This document shows positions 1 to 13,100 of a stretch of DNA of 64,000 nt, piece after piece. The stretch comes from Hydractinia symbiolongicarpus (lineage: Eukaryota; Cnidaria; Hydrozoa; Anthoathecata; Hydractiniidae): the NCBI RefSeq assembly GCF_029227915.1, contig NC_079887.1, positions 15,004,001 through 15,068,000 on the forward strand, written 5' to 3'. The translations under genes were made by a program, and so were the position numbers. The stretch's first letter is position 1, and every line of letters starts with the position of its first letter. The notes below the pieces were generated by a model. That model was not told the DNA's origin and made no database searches. It worked only from the letters and a program-made list of their open reading frames with translations.

Positions 1-2289
1 TTAAGCTGTCTGTACTCCTCCGCAGATATTTTAATAAATAATGGCATACAAAGTTATCGCATTAAAAGGAGGAGCTTATCTTCGTCAATGTTTGCTTTTA
101 CCAATTTGAATTTCTCAGTTATTATATTGGGATTTCAAAGGATTACAATTTTGAATAAGATTTTGTTTTTGTAAGAAAAATCTCGATGATTTTGACAAGA
201 CGTTAGCCGACGATGGCATGGTTTCAGAATAATGGCGTAAAAGGTATTTTTTAAAATACATACTTGTATTTACTGGTATTATATACTTCGTGCTTAGTTC
301 TCCGTACACTTCTGTTTATGTAAACTTATGTTTTTAAAAAGTAGATTCCATAACGCTAAACGTGCACTCTTAGGCTGCCAACACATTACACGGTAACACG
401 TATTTTTTTAGAAGAAAGTGTAAGGCTCTTAACATCGACTTCTCTCTGTACGTTAGCCACTCAAACAAGCGTATCTGCAAAGAGTTCATACAAAGAGATT
501 TCATGAAAAAATCATTTTCTTACTTCTTGAAAGCTGTAGCCTCTAGTTTCTTATAAACTAATTTCTGTTAGAAAAAATACGTGTACAGTTTTGTACTGAG
601 CATTACTTGATAAATTTCCCATGTGCTGGATTTAATACAACTACGAGAATCGTGAGACCAATTGTTTTTCAATCCACTCTGGGAGATAGTGAAATTTTAT
701 TTACCCAAAATATCAACCTAAACCCCAGGCCTCTTTGCTCGCGCTGCATAATATAAATGTCTAATATAATTTTTTTAAGTGTTGATTTCATTTCGGTTTT
801 AAAGAGCAAAATGAAATTTCATTTCGCCCGCAAATATCCATGTAAACTCAATTTACCCGAAATGAAACTTATTGCGCATGTTTCAGAAGTTATTGTGTAC
901 AAAATTATGGCGCATGTGCAGTTTACACAACTCCGATAACTCCATGTAAACACAGCGATATTTCATGACGGTTTGAAATCTAGTTTCGATAAAACTCATA
1001 TCGGTTCCATATAGTCTACCTACGATAACTTCTACATCATCTATTTCTTCCAATCCTAAAAATATTCATCATCAAATGTAAATCTGATATAATACATTTT
1101 CTTTGTTTGGACACGAATAAGAAGATTTGAGGCTGATAAAATGTAAAGCACATCCAGATAATCGAAATAGCTAAGGTGGAAAAAATTACGTTGGGTCTCA
1201 AACGATTTTCTGCGGTCAAAATTCTGACCTCGCTTTTTAATTAGTTAATTCGGAAAAACTTTTGTGTTACAAAAATGACTTCACTCTTCGAAAAAATATA
1301 ATTAATTCTTGTATTATTTAAGAGGGTGACATGTGACCACGCCGGCTTTGTGCTCATTGGTTGATTGTAATTCGGGATTTGCTGTGAGGTGGATTTGAGT
1401 TTTAGGGATTTGCTCTGACAGTTGTTTGCGTTTAAGCTTTCGGTTAAGAGAAACTGAATTAGATATCCTCGAAGAAAGCTTAGTTAACTGGGCTAGCCTC
1501 AGCTGAAATGTAGACGTTCTCACGTGAAAACTAGTCATCGGCATAATATATCATCCATATCAGCATACATTTGCAACATGGTTCGGTGTAAATGCTCTCA
1601 TTTTCGTTTTCTCGGACACGATAATCTGTTCCGATGGAATTAGCATGAAGATCGGTTCTCTTGACAACGTGACGTTTTAAGGTGTGGTCGAAGCTTCAAC
1701 AGAAATCACAACAGCTTTCCCATATTTGTTTCTTCACCCTGTGTTGGATTCAAACTCTAAAATTCGTTGAAAAGAAGAACAAATACAAGGAAACGATTTT
1801 TTTAAAGACCATCAAAACCTTTTACCAAACTTTCTTTGCCTCCTAAATTTGTCCTAATTTGGCTTATCACGTAATTGTTGCTAAGTTACGAAAAATGCTG
1901 ACAACATATTGCCCACTCACTCTGGGAATTAGTTAATTAAATGTAGATTAAATTAGGCGCGTAGGAGAGAGACAACACCATGCGGCTGTGAATTCTGATT
2001 TTTCATTAATTTCTGTAAGATATCCATTGATGGTAGCACGTACTAGAAGGAAAGTTTTTCTAAAAATATTTTGTTAAATTTTTTTTTTTTTTGACCCGAT
2101 ACAAATAATATAGGACTAGCTGTTTCCCGTGGAAGAATCCACTGTATTCCATTTAATTTATGTAGCAGATATATGTCCATCAAAAAACAAACAATACAGC
2201 AGTGCGCATCTTACATCTGCATTATTATATAAATGACCAAAAAAATTAAGGGTTTTCAACAACTGCAGTATATATGTGACATTTAAAAT

Positions 2290-3990
2290 CTAAATCTACT
2301 AAAATTACTGCTCTGACCATCTGACAAATGCGAAAATTATTCGGAAAAAAGTTTTTAAAAGCATTTCAACATACATCTCACCCATAAAATTTAAATCACT
2401 CAAAACGTCACATATATACAAAAAAGCTGATCAATGTCAAACACAAATCTCTCTCATTGTATATGTTAAAATCAGTTAGTTTATTGCAAACCCTGCCAAA
2501 GGTTGACACAAAATGTGAAAAGTAAACAATAAATTTTGCCTAAGTAGAAATTTTTATCTAAGGTGTTAAAAAGGGATTTGCAAGGATAAATTATAATGCA
2601 ATAAAACATTATTTGATATATTGCATACGGTCCTTCCTCACCAAACTTTAGACAAAATGCCAACAAAATAACGGTGTTTAAATCTAAAATTAATGAAGTC
2701 CTTTTAGCAATTTGCATGCTGTTTTACCATCAATAAAGTAAACAAAATTTCAAATCTCACATAGTATTCTGTCACAAATTTTCATAAAATATATATATAA
2801 GTCATAATGAGTCATGTTAAACAACAGCAATCAATCTGTATATAAGTTCATTTTATGTCAATTTTTGCACCAATTTTGCAACACAAAATACAAATTCTAA
2901 ATAATACTAAAATCTCTTATTTTGGTCCTTCACATACCGACGGTCTCCCACAAAAGTTTAATCAAAATGTAAAAAATGAGAGGTAACAACAAAATCAAAG
3001 TTTGCAAAATTTAATTATTTCGGTACATATACTCTAAAACAATATTTTAATCCAAAATGCCAAAGAAAAACAGTTTGCAACAAAAATCAGTTATTTCGAT
3101 AATATTGCATACACTCTTTCCTCACAAAAGCTTCACAAACTGTAAAAAAAAGAATGGTTGTAGGAAGTGCTTCTGATTCAACAAAAAAAGTTTTTTTGAC
3201 ATATTGCATCTAGCCCTTACCCATTAAATCTTACACAAAATTTCCAAAACTATATACGATTTAGAACACATCAAATTTAAATCGAGAAGGATCAGTCATT
3301 TCGATATATTGCACGGAGTCCTCCCCAGTAAGAATTTATACAAAATATAGAAAAACAAAGCTTGCAAGGTGAAAAATTGAATTCTTCTTCTGTGTATATA
3401 TATATGGTCCTTCCTCGCAAAATTAACATAAAATGTCAAAAAGGTTCAGATATAACATCTAACACAACAAAAATCAGTTCTATCAGTATATGTCATGCCA
3501 TTGTCTTCCACCAAATGTTCCCCTTAAAGTTTCACAGACACAGCCTGTAAATTAAAAACAACTAAGATCAGGTATTTTGGTCTATTTCATACCATTCTGT
3601 TCCAAATAACTTATAAAATGTAAAAATTGAGTGGTAAAACAGAAATTTGCAAAATTCAATTTTTTTATATGCATGTATATTATATGCCTTCTACAACAAT
3701 AAGTTAATTCAAAATGTCAAAAAGAAGAAAAAAATAGCTTACAAAGAGTATAAAATTGAAATCAATAAAGTAGCTTTTTTGGTGTATTAAATATAAGCCA
3801 TATGCACAAAAGTTTACACTAAATGTAAGAAAATGGTTGTGTTTAGTAATTCTAAATTAAGAAAAGTCAGTTCTTTTAGCATGCTGATTAAGGTTTTTGC
3901 CCACAAATTCTTACATGAAAATGTCAAAACCACAATTTGAAACAAATTAAATTTACATTTTAAAAATAAGTAATTTCTGAACTTTATTTT
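2290..3990. repeat. Ancient, highly diverged satellite, about 100-bp period
   Basis: A recognisable but degenerate unit recurs roughly every 95-105 bases. It contains an ATCAGTTATTTCGATATATTGCAT-like block (split here as ATCAGTTATTTC and GATATATTGCAT), then a TCCTTCCTCACAAAAG-like block, then CACAAAATGTNAAAAA. Clear units sit near 2471, 3088, 3190, 3291, 3390, 3472, 3570, 3650, 3770 and 3868. Copies differ at many positions and by small indels, so the array is old. No coding potential is seen. Confidence 0.6.
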
Positions 3991-4119
3991 CAGAATATTT
4001 GGAGGAAAAGAACTTCGCAAACCAAAAAAAAACCAGGAAAATGTTTAAAATTTTCAGGGTTAGCTAATAACGTTTGATGGGTTTTGTGGGAATATATATA
4101 CTGGGAATCTTTAGTTTAA

Positions 4120-4260
4120 AGCTAGCATTAGCTAGCTACAGCAGCTAATAGCTAGCCACTTAAATATAAACTGGAGACTTAGCTAGGTATAAAGAACATG
4201 GCTACATATATATATATATTCCTAGCTAGCTAGCTAGTTGTTGGTGGTGGTTGGCTTTTT
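4120..4260. repeat. GCTAGC/CTAG-rich microsatellite
   Basis: Clusters of the self-complementary tetramer CTAG (GCTAGCTAGC) occur with a short TA run. Similar CTAG runs occur at 40310-40360 and 48690-48705. Simple sequence; no gene is associated. Confidence 0.7.
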
Positions 4261-7070
4261 ATGATGCTAGCTATAAAACATGTCTGGCAACAATAATATA
4301 ATCAAAACTGAACATAAAACATGAAAAAACCTTACAGAACCTTGCTATGATTAATTTATAAAACCATGCTCTTCTTCAAATGTTTTTTTAAAGATTTATT
4401 TTGAATGAAAGAGTAGAGAATACTCAAAAAGAACAGCCATCTTTTTCGTAAACACATTTTCCGTTTTATGCTAGGAACTTCATTTAACAGTCCGTATGCT
4501 TTGTGAATATCTAATACCGTTTCATATGTAGCGATACCTATATATATATATATGCTAACATAGAGTTTTTTGGCATAAGGGTATATATATATATATATAT
4601 ATCGTTATTAGCAGCGGGTTATATATTTACACCTTATGTGCGATTTCTATGAAGTACATCCCTAATCTTTTTAGTTAAATTTTAGCGTACAGCCACGTCA
4701 TAAGAAAGTGACCCGTGATTTCCGTGTCGTGGACTCACAGTTTTACTCACGCAAGGGAATTAATATATAAGATTCCATGTGTGTTTTACTGATAGTGTTC
4801 CTAGTCGTCCAGAAATAAGTTATTATAATAGTTGTATGTCACCTTCAGTACTTAGATAAAAATGGGAAAGTCGCTAGTTGTGTTTGTCTAGCATTTGCTC
4901 TTTGAAAGGTAACTAACTTACCACATTTTAGAAATTACAGCGTGAAAGTCAACATGTTTGGTAGCGAACTGGCAAGCTAAAATGAAAGTTACACTTTGTC
5001 AATTTAAAATAAAAATAGCAGTTACGTTATAGTTTTAAGTTTTTAATCCTAATATCAAATAAGTGGTATTCACAACACACGATGAGTAAGCTTTGGATTA
5101 AAGATAAAATTTATGATTTAATCAGAAACTGGATTAGAAAAGTATACCCTTGCACGAGTGAGATGTTGTTTCTCTTTCAATAAACGCACAAATAAATATA
5201 AAACCGTTCGTAATACACGCTTTTTTTATAAGAATACCAATATTCTAACCAGCTGGTCCATCTTCTCATTTTATTATTGTTGTAAACAATAGACCTGTTG
5301 TTTTTAACCTGAAATTATAACCTGATATACCGATAAAGCATGTTCTTTAAAAAAAGCGAGTATTAGCCAATACGTCTAATAGCCCCGTTACGTTATTACA
5401 AAGATCTTGGAGGAATTGGTACAGCTTTGTAACGTAACAAACCTAAAATTTACCAAAAATTAGGAATAACCTGTATAGGTCCACCACCCGTGTGAAAGCT
5501 CATCACTCCATTTCAGAGCATAAAGACTTCGTGAAAGCTCTCTAAAAAGCCTATTTTATTCCTTAACATCGTCAATTTTACAGTCAGAAAACGAGGAGAA
5601 ACAGTGTTTAGTTGATGAAATTAGAACCTGCTTGTATTCTGTCTGTGCTTCAGAAAAAGGGAAGGTGTGCTACGGGCGCACGAAATAGGAAATGCGATAC
5701 AATGCAAAAGTTCGCCACGCATTTTTTCACGGGTCGAAACATTGAAAGCAAACTGATTGTTCAATGTAGGTTGCTCAAATTTAATAAAAGTAACAAACGG
5801 TTTTGTTACTTCTTTTTGTTGGGATGAAAAAATCTGGGCAAAAATTGTGTTTGTGCACAGATCGAAAGATTGTTCCTATGAAAAAGCTATATGACCTGTA
5901 ACTTACAACCTATGATCTAGACCTAGGTGACCTGTGACATATGACCTTCGAGATACAGCTTTGTTTTTTTCTTTTGCTGTTTTGGCGGGAAAGAAGTCGA
6001 TATCAGTAAGTGACAACAAACGTAATAACAACATTTTTAATTTCATTCTTATTCTGTTCACTGCTACCACATTTGATTACGTTTCATTATTCTCATTCTA
6101 CTGCCAAAAGTAAAAATGCTTCCAAAATATGTCCCAGATATCCTTTTATTTAACATCAGCTTTTTCAGAAGCGACGTCAATAACACGGCTCCGCTAAAAG
6201 AAAGACGCGCCGTATGTAACTGCCGTCATAATAAGAGTGGTTAAAGTAGATAAAATATATGGATATTAAATTTTAATCTGGATTTGAATTACTTCATTTT
6301 TAATACCTTATTAGTAACATGATGTAGGCGTTTGACCGGATGTAAGCAATAACGAGAAAACGTTAGCAATTAACTTCGATGAAGCTAATTACTTTCAGAC
6401 ACTTTTAAAAGCTGATGCATACCTTTATAATCAGTAGGTTTTTGGCTTCACGTTAATCAATTCTTTATTTCTTTAACATAATTTTATTCGTAAGAAATTG
6501 TTGTGTAATATTACGCATTTAATAAAATGTCCAGGGGAGACTTGTTGAAAGTTTTTTACAAGTATGAAAAAATGTATCATTCAATATTTGAAACGGTGAA
6601 TAAAATGTCTTGTGGAGATTTGACAATATCACAAGTTTTGTATTGTTATAAAAGATTGTGAAATTGATAGTTGGAATAATATTATGTGGAAGGAACTTGA
6701 CGTGTATAAAAAGTTGGATATTTACTCCAAGTTTTTTTCCGATGTTGCCCAAGGATCGGAAAATTTCTAGGAATAAGCAAGAAATTTGTAAAACATTAAC
6801 GAAGTAAACTAGGGACAACCGGTAGGACAAAACCAGACGTTTTAAAAGTTAATGTCCCTATCCACAGGGTGTCTTGACCCTAGAGCCGTTATTACGGAAC
6901 GGCCAATAATTTTCACCGCTATGAAATTCATCAAAACAGTAAAATGAAAATAAGGAAGGAGCTAGTATGATTTTCTATGCGCAGCACTGACTTGTCCCAT
7001 GTCACTGTTTTGTTTACATGTTTTCTATAATTTAGAAATAAACAAATTAGAATTGTAGAAGAAATACAAC

Positions 7071-7137
7071 ATGGTGAAATCAAATATTCCTGCAACACTT
7101 TTTGGTGTACTTAGCTTGTTGTTGATGAGTAGGAATG
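7071..7137 (+). CDS. Receptor exon 1: signal peptide
   Basis: ATG at 7071 opens a basic N-terminus followed by a leucine-rich hydrophobic stretch (LFGVLSLLLM), a typical secretory signal. The donor is GTAAGA at 7138. Joining to the exon at 8179 keeps the frame open for a further 300 residues, which supports this start. Confidence 0.8.
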
Positions 7138-10100
7138 GTAAGATTATTTAATAAGGCTGACAAATTTTATACTTTTAAAAATATTGTAGCTCATCTAATA
7201 AGCGCCTCCATATTTTCAACGTCTAATAAACGTCTCGCTAATATCTAAAATATTTTATAAACGCCTCCCTCCGTTAACCGCCTAATAACCTAATAACCCT
7301 CTATAATAAACACCCTTTCTAGTTTGCTTTATATTTTGTTATGTTTTTTATGGTTGTATATTTCTGTCTTTAACAAATACTTGGATGTTTTTCGCGCTTT
7401 GTGATTCTTGTCGAAATGTGTCGTTAAATCTCCTTTGGATTCTACTAACGCTTATTAATATTTTGTCGTAATTTTTTGTGGATTTTTGTGGACTGTTGAA
7501 AACCCCCCTTGGCTATATTCATCGTTTAAATGAAAAAGAAAAAAAATGACTAACAAGAAACAGGTTAGTTCTCGTTGGAGGTGTTGAGGGAACTTGACTA
7601 AAACTTTGTTGGCCTAACTTTTTGATGTCCTTAATTATTTAGCGGCTAATTAAAACTTTTGTCACTCAAGATAGAAATTGTTGTAAACAAATAAATTGGT
7701 CTGTTTTCAATTTTTTTAAAAATTTTGTCACCTAGGGCCGACCAAGGTGTTAAATGTCATGTATTTTGAAAGACCTTATATTTCGCAGATATTTTCAACA
7801 AAAAAAATTCATTCTCTCCAATCTTAAAGTTTATGTAATTTAAGAAGTAAGTAGTACGTCATTCTCGATATAGAATCGTGAAATTCAGATACACCGAAGA
7901 CTGGGATTGACTTAAATATTTAGAATATCTTAAATAATCATCCGTCTGATTTTCCATAAAAAGGAGAAAAGAAAGAACTATTATTATCCGAGCTGGTCTT
8001 GTTTTTCCAAACGCATTCTGTCGCATTCTTCTTCTGTGTCTACATCTCTTACACAATGGATAAGAACGTGTTAAGAATAATTTCAAGCCAAAATTGATAT
8101 AATAAAAGAATATTTCAGCTTGCTCTGATTTTTATCATTGCTAAAAAGAACCTCGCATGTAATGTGTTTTTATTTTAGGTTTAGCAACGGTACCTTACTA
8201 CAACAAATATATAGTTCCAATTTTGTCCCCAAACTATACCGTGCTTTCTCTGAATGACGTCGTACGCAATATGTTTGCTATTGATTCGATTACCTCGCAT
8301 AGATTAACAAAGTTTGTGTTCAAAGATGGAAAGTTACCTTCTTTGGAAGTTGCTGTAGGAGACAGCTCCATCTTCCTGCATTGTAATACCAACTCCATTT
8401 CTGCTGGAAGTGTTTCGTTGCATTATTTTTGCGTTGATCAAAAAACTTGGGAAATCAAGACTACAGCTAAGTATAAACCAATGGTGGATCGTGAGGAGAA
8501 GATAGATCTTTCGTTTGAGGTAGTAAGCACCAAAGGTGTAACGAAAAATTATATTGTTAAAATTACTATACAGAAGAAATGTGTCGCACAAAAAAACGTG
8601 TATAAAGAACTAAACCAATGTAAACCGACTCTAAAGTCATTACAAATGTCAAATAACGGGGAGTTTCTTTTGCCGGCAACTGATCAAAATATGTCTATAA
8701 GAATAGACAGTGTCACGCTGAATAAATTCATAGACTTTCAAGGTAATCTGGAAATATTCGACAATTCGAACAAACTTATAGTGAATCAATCTGTTCATGT
8801 GAAAAGTGCAGCGGAGGCTTTTATTCTGGAAACAGCGGTCAAAAAAAAGTCAACTTCGTTTCTCGTAAAACTTTTTGACAAAGAAGCAAATAGGTACATA
8901 AAATTAACAGATAGGTTTATTATTATCAAATATTTTCGAATGAAAGAGTTTTGTGGTAACCGCAGATGTATGGAAAATTTTAATTACTGGAGATGGATTG
9001 TCAGTAATATTCCAACACGAGAAAAGTCATGTGTCTCTGATGAAAACAGATTGGAGAACCTTTATAATTCCTGTTATTGTAAGTATTTAAATTTATTAGC
9101 CACGCTGATTATTTTGACGGTAATTTTCCAGCGCATTGGGGGTTCAAGTTTTCGCGGAAAAACAGCCTTACAGCTTACTCTTAGGGTTAAGCTTCAAATT
9201 AAGCTCCTCGCTCTTGAATAGAAAATTCAACACAGTGATCAGTTATTGATAGAAGTTCTACTTTTTGGAAGGATGGAGTAGGGTTAAATAAGGAATAATA
9301 ATATAAAAAATATCTACCTGTTTTTTGTTTTTACAAACGAATACAGACAACAAGATCGAACCGACTTATTTTTGTTGAAAAAAAAGTATAGAGAATTTCA
9401 ACTGCGTAATGATATCTACTTTACCACCATTATTGCGATTATTGATTCCTAAATTTCAAAAGTAAAAATTAGCCGCCTTTACTGGAGAATTAAGAAACGT
9501 AGAATATTCAAGTCGCTAAAAACTAAAGGATAGCTCAAATCAACTCTCAAGCTCTTAAGTACGACAATTGGCGTATCAGCGAGTTCGAAATACGGACATG
9601 TCTAATAGCCATAACTCGTGATCACTCAACTTTGAGATGTCACAATGAAGGCCCATAAAAATTAGAATTAATTTGACATTTGACAGTTCTCGCAAACTTT
9701 ACAGTAGAAGATGCTAAAAACAGGGTTTAAAGCCGAAAGATTGTCGGCGAAAATAAATGGGGATTTGGAGTTATGGTGTGACGGTTTAAGCTTGCTTTTC
9801 CGTTTATTTTAGCCGCATTTACACCGGTGATTGAACACTCTGGAGAGCCGTATAAATTCCGTGAAACATTAGACATGAAGTGCAAATTCGACACCTTGCT
9901 TCCATTTAAAGTCACGTGGTATAAAGTACGTAATCACGTGCAGCAGATAGTTGGTACCGACAATGTAAATTACAACATCCCCAGTTTGAGTTTTGAAGAT
10001 ATTGGATCTTATCGTTGTAGCGTGATTACGGTATTAAACAAACGCACGCAAACATCGAATTTTTTTACTGTTAATCTGGAGAGTACGTCGTTTTTTTTGC

Positions 10101-13100
10101 TTTTGGCGGGAAACTTTCTCTTCTAGCGTTTTCTAGTGTTAACAACGGGTTTTCATGCAACAAAAAGAAAAAAACGTTTTTGATATGAGAATTTTTATTT
10201 ACAGATGTGTTCACTGGAGAGCTGCATGCGAATCTAAAAAATGAGATATACGATGCTGCATACAAAGATATAAAATCAAGTGTATATAGCAACAAGGCTA
10301 ACTACCTTGAAAAAGAAGTAAGTAATTCATTGACGGTATGTTTATTACACAAGATGTTAAGGCCGTACTTAGCAGGCGATGTACGCGCGGTTGTGCAAAG
10401 TCTGGTTGGACAAACACTTTAGTTGAAATTGTACTATTTATTTAAGGAAAACATGATCCCTGTCTTAAGAAGCTAGTATAAAAACATGATACCTTCACCT
10501 TTTCCAATTACGTCATTTAGTGGTCTGTGAACAGTATGCTTCACTTGGTAGTAGACTTCTGATCTGTTTTGTTATCATTCGAAAGAAGCTGGTTCTTTAG
10601 ATTCCGAAAAATCTACACAACTCATATAAGTGATAAAAATTTGTAATTCTGTATAAACAGAAATTGATAAGTGGAGTAAACGGTCTTTAGAAAAGCTTAA
10701 ACATAATTTCTAATTTCTTTAGATTGCATCACTACTGGACAACGGTGTCGTACCAAACGGAGCCACTTTTAATATCCAATCTTTCAGGTATATCGAAAGT
10801 GCTGGCAACAAAATAAATATACTTCTGACATCTTGGCAGAAGTATCTCCTATAAAAGTCTTTTAACTATGTGTTTTAATAATTTAATGCTTTTTTGGGTT
10901 CACGCTGTTCTCTTAGTATCCATTATAGTATTTTATTCATTTTTTTCATCAATTTTAATCCTTCTAAACTCGATAAACAACAACCCGTCCCCATTTCTCT
11001 AGAAAATATGGTGAATTGAACTTATATAAAACTTGTGAAGAAAAATGGCTGTATAAGGAAAATTAATTCAAATAAAAGCGTGTATAGTGCAATGAATAAT
11101 CACTACTACAACCTATATTCTTCTAGTTAAAACAATCCGGGTTATACGTCACATACTGAAATTTGTACTAACAAGAATGTTAGTAGTCCTACGAATGAGA
11201 ACTACTAACAGATTAGAACCCTAGACAAAAAAATCTGCGAAGGATTAAATAAAATAAAATTAGAAAATATTTATCTGTCTTCTCCAGCTACCATTGCATT
11301 CTTATTTCTAAAGAATAAAGCAACGTGATTTGTGTTTTTTGTATGTTTAGCAATGAATCGAACTTTCTTGGAATCAAAGGCGTTCTTAGCGCATACAAAA
11401 CTTTTCCGTCGCTGTCTAACTTGGAATGGGTTTTGCGTACTATAAAAATATTAAAAGTATCTCATCTTTCATTCGCAGCCGACAGCGTAAAGTTGTTAAC
11501 AAGAGGTAAATTTTTTACATTGTTCATTTGGTTACTCTGCAGTTGTACTGTGGAAACAAATTATTACCTAAAGTTTGTTGTTTGCACAATGGCGCAAAAT
11601 TTTCTGTTTTTATTTGTTATTTTAATTCAAATTAAGGCGTGTACAGTGCAACGGGATATTCTCTACTACCACCCATATTCTTCTTGTTAAAACAATGTGA
11701 GTCATACCTTGCATCTTTTTAATAATGCCCGTATACGTCTGTCCGTCCATCTGTCTGTCACGCAAAATGGTAGCTTAGCTGAGAAGGGCGAGCCCGTGGA
11801 TTTTTCCACGGCTAACGACTAGTTTACTAAAATTTGTACAAACAAGAATGTTAAGTCCTACGAATTTCAAACGAATCAAAAATATTATCGTGCATACGAA
11901 ACAAAAAATTCAAACCAAACTCCACTTGTAGTTTATAGGAACGAGTACGACAAAAAATTCTATCTATCAGTTTAGTTTTTTGTTGGATTAAACTATTCGT
12001 TGGTTCAAAGTAAAAAATGTTAGACAGTCACAAAGAATAATAAAAAGCAATCAAATATTTACGCCAACAATAATGCATGTTCGATAATGCATGAACTAAA
12101 AAGAGCGCGTAACTAGACACGTGACTACAGATTGTGATCATTAAGTTATTTCAACTATGTCAACAACCAATTAACTTGAAAGTGATTAAAATGACAATCT
12201 TCAATTGTTATGAACAAACTTTTGCGCATTTTTAGACACCTGTGGTGGCGAAACAGATAAAGGAAGCGACAGTGTCCACGCTTACGTGTGGCCAGCGACA
12301 AATAATGGCGAAACAGCGTATTTACCTTGCCCTGGCAATAATAATAAAAACATTTCGAAAAAGTGCTTGCGAGAGCTAGAATCTGGTTATGCAGTTTGGC
12401 AACCACTTGATGACAGTGAATGTGTTTACAGTACGAACCCTTTAACATCTACCTTAGAAGCTTTAGCAAGGGTAAGTATTTCGTCAATGTTTGGAAAATG
12501 CTAGGGAAAGAGAAACACATATTTTACTTTTAGGACAAACTCACAAGTATGCCTTTTGATTTGTGAAAAATGCTCAAAATAAAACTAAAGATTGCATCAT
12601 CATCTTTTTATAGGTTTCACTATCACCAGATAACGTAGTTAGAATCTCCAGCGAGCTAAAAGAAACGTCGTCAACAGGATCCGTCAACTACACGCCATAC
12701 GATGCTCACCTGCTTGTGACGTCAATTATTAGATTTTTGGATTACTTAAAAAGAGATGCAGAAGTGGAAGAAAATGTTATGAGCACTGTGGATAATTTTT
12801 TAGGTATTGACAAATATGTGTTGGCACAGAGTGAGGAAAAAAATCAATCAGCTTCCAGGTAAACTTATGCATAATAAAACTACTACTGTGGAAAGTTTAT
12901 CATTTCTTGAACATGATAGTTTAGTAGGCGACGTTTCGGGAGATCCTTCTCCCATCATCGGGAGAAGAATCTCCCGAAACATCTCATACTAAACTATCAT
13001 GAATACTGAACAGACAAACCGAAATAATATCTTCAATAATAAAAATACTACTCATAAAGGAAGTATTTTTACGACAACAGAAATAGAGAAGTTAAGGGTA

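Larger units (their letters stand above)
1..7070. other. Gene-poor, repeat-rich region upstream of the receptor gene
   Basis: I see no convincing coding exon here; reading frames are short, AT-rich and lack splice context. The region holds a strongly diverged satellite (about 2290-3990), GCTAGC-rich microsatellite (about 4120-4260) and two AT tracts near 4540-4605. It also holds a fragment of a short Helitron-like end near 2110-2145 (a CCGTGGA..TCCAC hairpin beside CTAG). A run of AATAAACGCC-type motifs at about 7190-7320 lies in the first receptor intron and recurs near 62170-62280. No promoter element for the receptor is obvious to me upstream of 7071. Confidence 0.6.

Noticed and set aside
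5584-5688. Cys-rich frame of 34 residues after a TTTACAG acceptor (QCLVDEIRTCLYSVC), possible last exon of a small secreted peptide
   Set aside because: No matching upstream exon or signal peptide could be found on this strand, so it cannot be supported as a gene.
9079-9221. Continuation of receptor exon 2 to the stop near 9219
   Set aside because: A GTAAGT donor at 9079 and in-phase joining to an Ig exon make read-through unlikely; it could only be a minor truncated isoform.
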